Assembly (NCBI RefSeq): GCF_003363135.1
Contig: NZ_QRBB01000001.1
Coordinates: 620,001-684,000 of the forward strand
Source: Alteriqipengyuania lutimaris
GTDB taxonomy: Bacteria; Pseudomonadota; Alphaproteobacteria; Sphingomonadales; Sphingomonadaceae
DNA length: 64,000 bases
Reading direction: 5' to 3'
Shown here: in pieces, positions 62,701-64,000 of the stretch
How positions within the stretch are numbered: position 1 is the stretch's first letter
Layout: every line of letters begins with the position of its first letter
Position numbers and translations under genes: made by a program
The notes under the pieces: model-generated
What the model saw: only the letters and a program-made list of their open reading frames with translations
What the model was told of the DNA's origin: nothing
Database searches by the model: none

Positions 62701-64000
62701 TCAGGCCCCGGCGGCGCGGGTGACGACGATCTCGCCCCCGGCCAGCGCCTCGGGCCGGATGCGCGAGCGCGATCCGTCGGGCCAGTCGACCACGATCAGC
62801 GACACGTTGCGCGCGCGGCCCAGCCCGAAATGCGCGGCGATCGGGTCGAAGGACTGATAGCCGCCACTCGCCTTGACCGGGCGCACCTGGCACGGGCCGA
62901 CGCGCACCCGCGTGGCGCCATTCGTGCAGATCGTCACACGCGCGCCGATCGCCATGCTGTTGCCCCCGGGCTGGCGCAGGTGGACCAGCAGCCCGCGACC
63001 GGCCGGGCGATCGTTGCGATGGGCGATCACATTGGGGCCGGATAGCGACCGCACGAGGTCGACATCGCCGTCGCGGTCGAAATCGAGCCGCGCCGCGCTG
63101 AGCGAAGGGATCGGATCGTCGAGGCCGAAGGCGGCGCTCGCATCCTCGAACCGGCCTTCGACATTGCGATAGAAGGTGTTGCGATCATCCTCGGGCGTGC
63201 GGGACCAGAAGCCGGACATCACGAGCAGGTCCTGCCAGCCGTCCTGATCGAGATCGGTAAAGCGTGCATCCCAGGTCCAGCCGGGCCGATCGACGCCCTG
63301 CGGGGCGGCCACTTCGTCGAATCCGCCGCCCGCACGCCCGGTCAGCAAAATATTGCGATCGAAATAGCTGGGGCCGAGCGCCTTTTCGAGCTCTTCCGCG
63401 CTAGTCTGGGGTTTCTGGCGCAGCAGCAGCGAGTCGCAGAGCTCGAGGAAGCGGGGGTTCTTGCCCATATCGCGCCGGCACCGGGCGTGCAGCGCCCGGT
63501 CGGGAGCGTCGCTGCGCTCGGCGGAGTAATATTGCGTGAAGGCGCGCGCCGCGCACTGGACCTGCAGGCCCGGGTCGCGGAAGGTTTCGCAGCCCGATTG
63601 GAGCCCGGTCTGGTATCCGCCCTTGAGCTGCGAGATTTCGTTCAACCGCCCGACGCAGGCCTTCCGGGCGCGCGCATCCCAGCGCTCGTCCGCGCCGATC
63701 TGCTCGCAGATCGTGGTCAGGTTCGCGATTCGCTCCGCGGTCGAGCCCGACTGGTCGGCGGATGCGATCTGCCCGCCGTAATAGTCGGGGATCAGGTCGT
63801 TGTTGATGTCGCCTTCGTCGTAACTCATCGACGTGCGCAAGCGGTACGGGAAGGGCACGGCCGTGCCGCGCGCCGAACTCATGACGCCGTTCGCGTCGAA
63901 CATCTGGAACTCGTCGGTCCACGCGACATCGTCGCCCGAAAGCAGGTCGATCGTCCCGTTGCGGTCGAAATCGCTCGCCAGCAATGTCAGGGTCTGCCCG
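62701..64000 (-). CDS. CRTAC1 family FG-GAP/VCBS protein with ASPIC/UnbV domain (N-terminus cut by window edge)
   Basis: The frame is open to the right edge, so at least 432 residues of the C-terminal part are seen and the start lies outside. Calcium-binding-type FG-GAP repeats read ASDFDRNGTIDLLSGDD, GDINNDLIPDYYGG, FTDLDQDGWQDLLVMSG and LDFDRDGDVDLVRS; the C-terminal ASPIC/UnbV domain reads SMAIGARVTICTNGATRVR and AHFGLGRARNVSLIVVDWPDG. A middle insert with six to eight cysteines is unusual. Likely an exported beta-propeller; function unknown. Same operon as the B2-like and haloperoxidase genes. Confidence 0.85.
   Translation of the reverse strand, partial: GQTLTLLASDFDRNGTIDLLSGDDVAWTDEFQMFDANGVMSSARGTAVPFPYRLRTSMSYDEGDINNDLIPDYYGGQIASADQSGSTAERIANLTTICEQIGADERWDARARKACVGRLNEISQLKGGYQTGLQSGCETFRDPGLQVQCAARAFTQYYSAERSDAPDRALHARCRRDMGKNPRFLELCDSLLLRQKPQTSAEELEKALGPSYFDRNILLTGRAGGGFDEVAAPQGVDRPGWTWDARFTDLDQDGWQDLLVMSGFWSRTPEDDRNTFYRNVEGRFEDASAAFGLDDPIPSLSAARLDFDRDGDVDLVRSLSGPNVIAHRNDRPAGRGLLVHLRQPGGNSMAIGARVTICTNGATRVRVGPCQVRPVKASGGYQSFDPIAAHFGLGRARNVSLIVVDWPDGSRSRIRPEALAGGEIVVTRAAGA

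Overview
The window is a GC-rich (about two thirds G+C by eye), densely coded chromosomal segment that looks alphaproteobacterial, most likely Sphingomonadales and close to Erythrobacteraceae. The basis is family content and style: a TrcR-type (DUF1013) cell-cycle regulator, COQ7, bactofilin coupled to an M23 peptidase, the nadD-rsfS-rlmH-envC-ctpA order, a SUPV3L1-like helicase next to an S4 protein and a 7-iron ferredoxin, a perfect CtrA-type TTAA-N7-TTAA box, and many 4-8 nt start/stop overlaps. I see no tRNA, rRNA, CRISPR array, insertion sequence or integrase.

Positions 1-32400 are mainly housekeeping. 1-3943 (minus) carry a YihY/BrkB membrane protein, fdxA, an S4 protein and the helicase. 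4205-11241 (plus) carry an M23 peptidase, a tightly overlapped run hemB - GNAT - GNAT - spermidine-synthase-like membrane protein - gamma carbonic anhydrase, and a DUF167 protein. 11248-15072 hold a YoaK-like membrane protein, an ATP-dependent DNA ligase and its usual partner exonuclease. 15111-17842 are clpA and a DUF1192 protein. 17949-24185 hold a quinone oxidoreductase, an LpxH-like hydrolase with a glycosyltransferase, trcR and an acyl-CoA ligase. 24259-25936 (minus) are bactofilin and an M23 peptidase overlapping by 80 nt. 26136-32334 are nadD, rsfS, rlmH, envC, ctpA, dsbB, coq7 and a secreted protein of unknown function.

Positions 32453-60596 form a large Wzx/Wzy-type exopolysaccharide or capsule locus in two converging halves. 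The plus half (32453-47076) has a UDP-GlcNAc 2-epimerase, a PglF/WbpM-like 4,6-dehydratase, a flippase, an EpsG-like polymerase, four glycosyltransferases, two methyltransferases, a TupA-like ATP-grasp protein, a CapA protein and a PglC-like initiating transferase. The minus half (60596-47140) has an ABC exporter, a nucleotidyltransferase, a nucleotide-sugar dehydrogenase, a UDP-glucuronate 4-epimerase, two phage/GTA spike-like genes, an O-antigen-ligase/polymerase-like protein, Wza-like and Wzc-like export proteins, an unknown membrane protein and a reductase/epimerase. The likely polymer contains uronic acid and amino or 6-deoxyamino sugars. Positions 60689-64000 (minus) add a Tat-exported vanadium haloperoxidase-like enzyme, a lasso-peptide B2-like protease and a partial CRTAC1/ASPIC protein.

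The most unusual points are: a spike-base plus spike gene pair of the phage/gene-transfer-agent type inside the polysaccharide operon; a UDP-glucuronate epimerase gene with no canonical start codon in front of its NAD-binding motif but a well-placed Shine-Dalgarno before an ATC; a co-directional B2 protease - haloperoxidase - ABC exporter - nucleotidyltransferase set that resembles parts of a lasso-peptide cluster with no visible precursor; and a CtrA box ahead of the first M23 peptidase.
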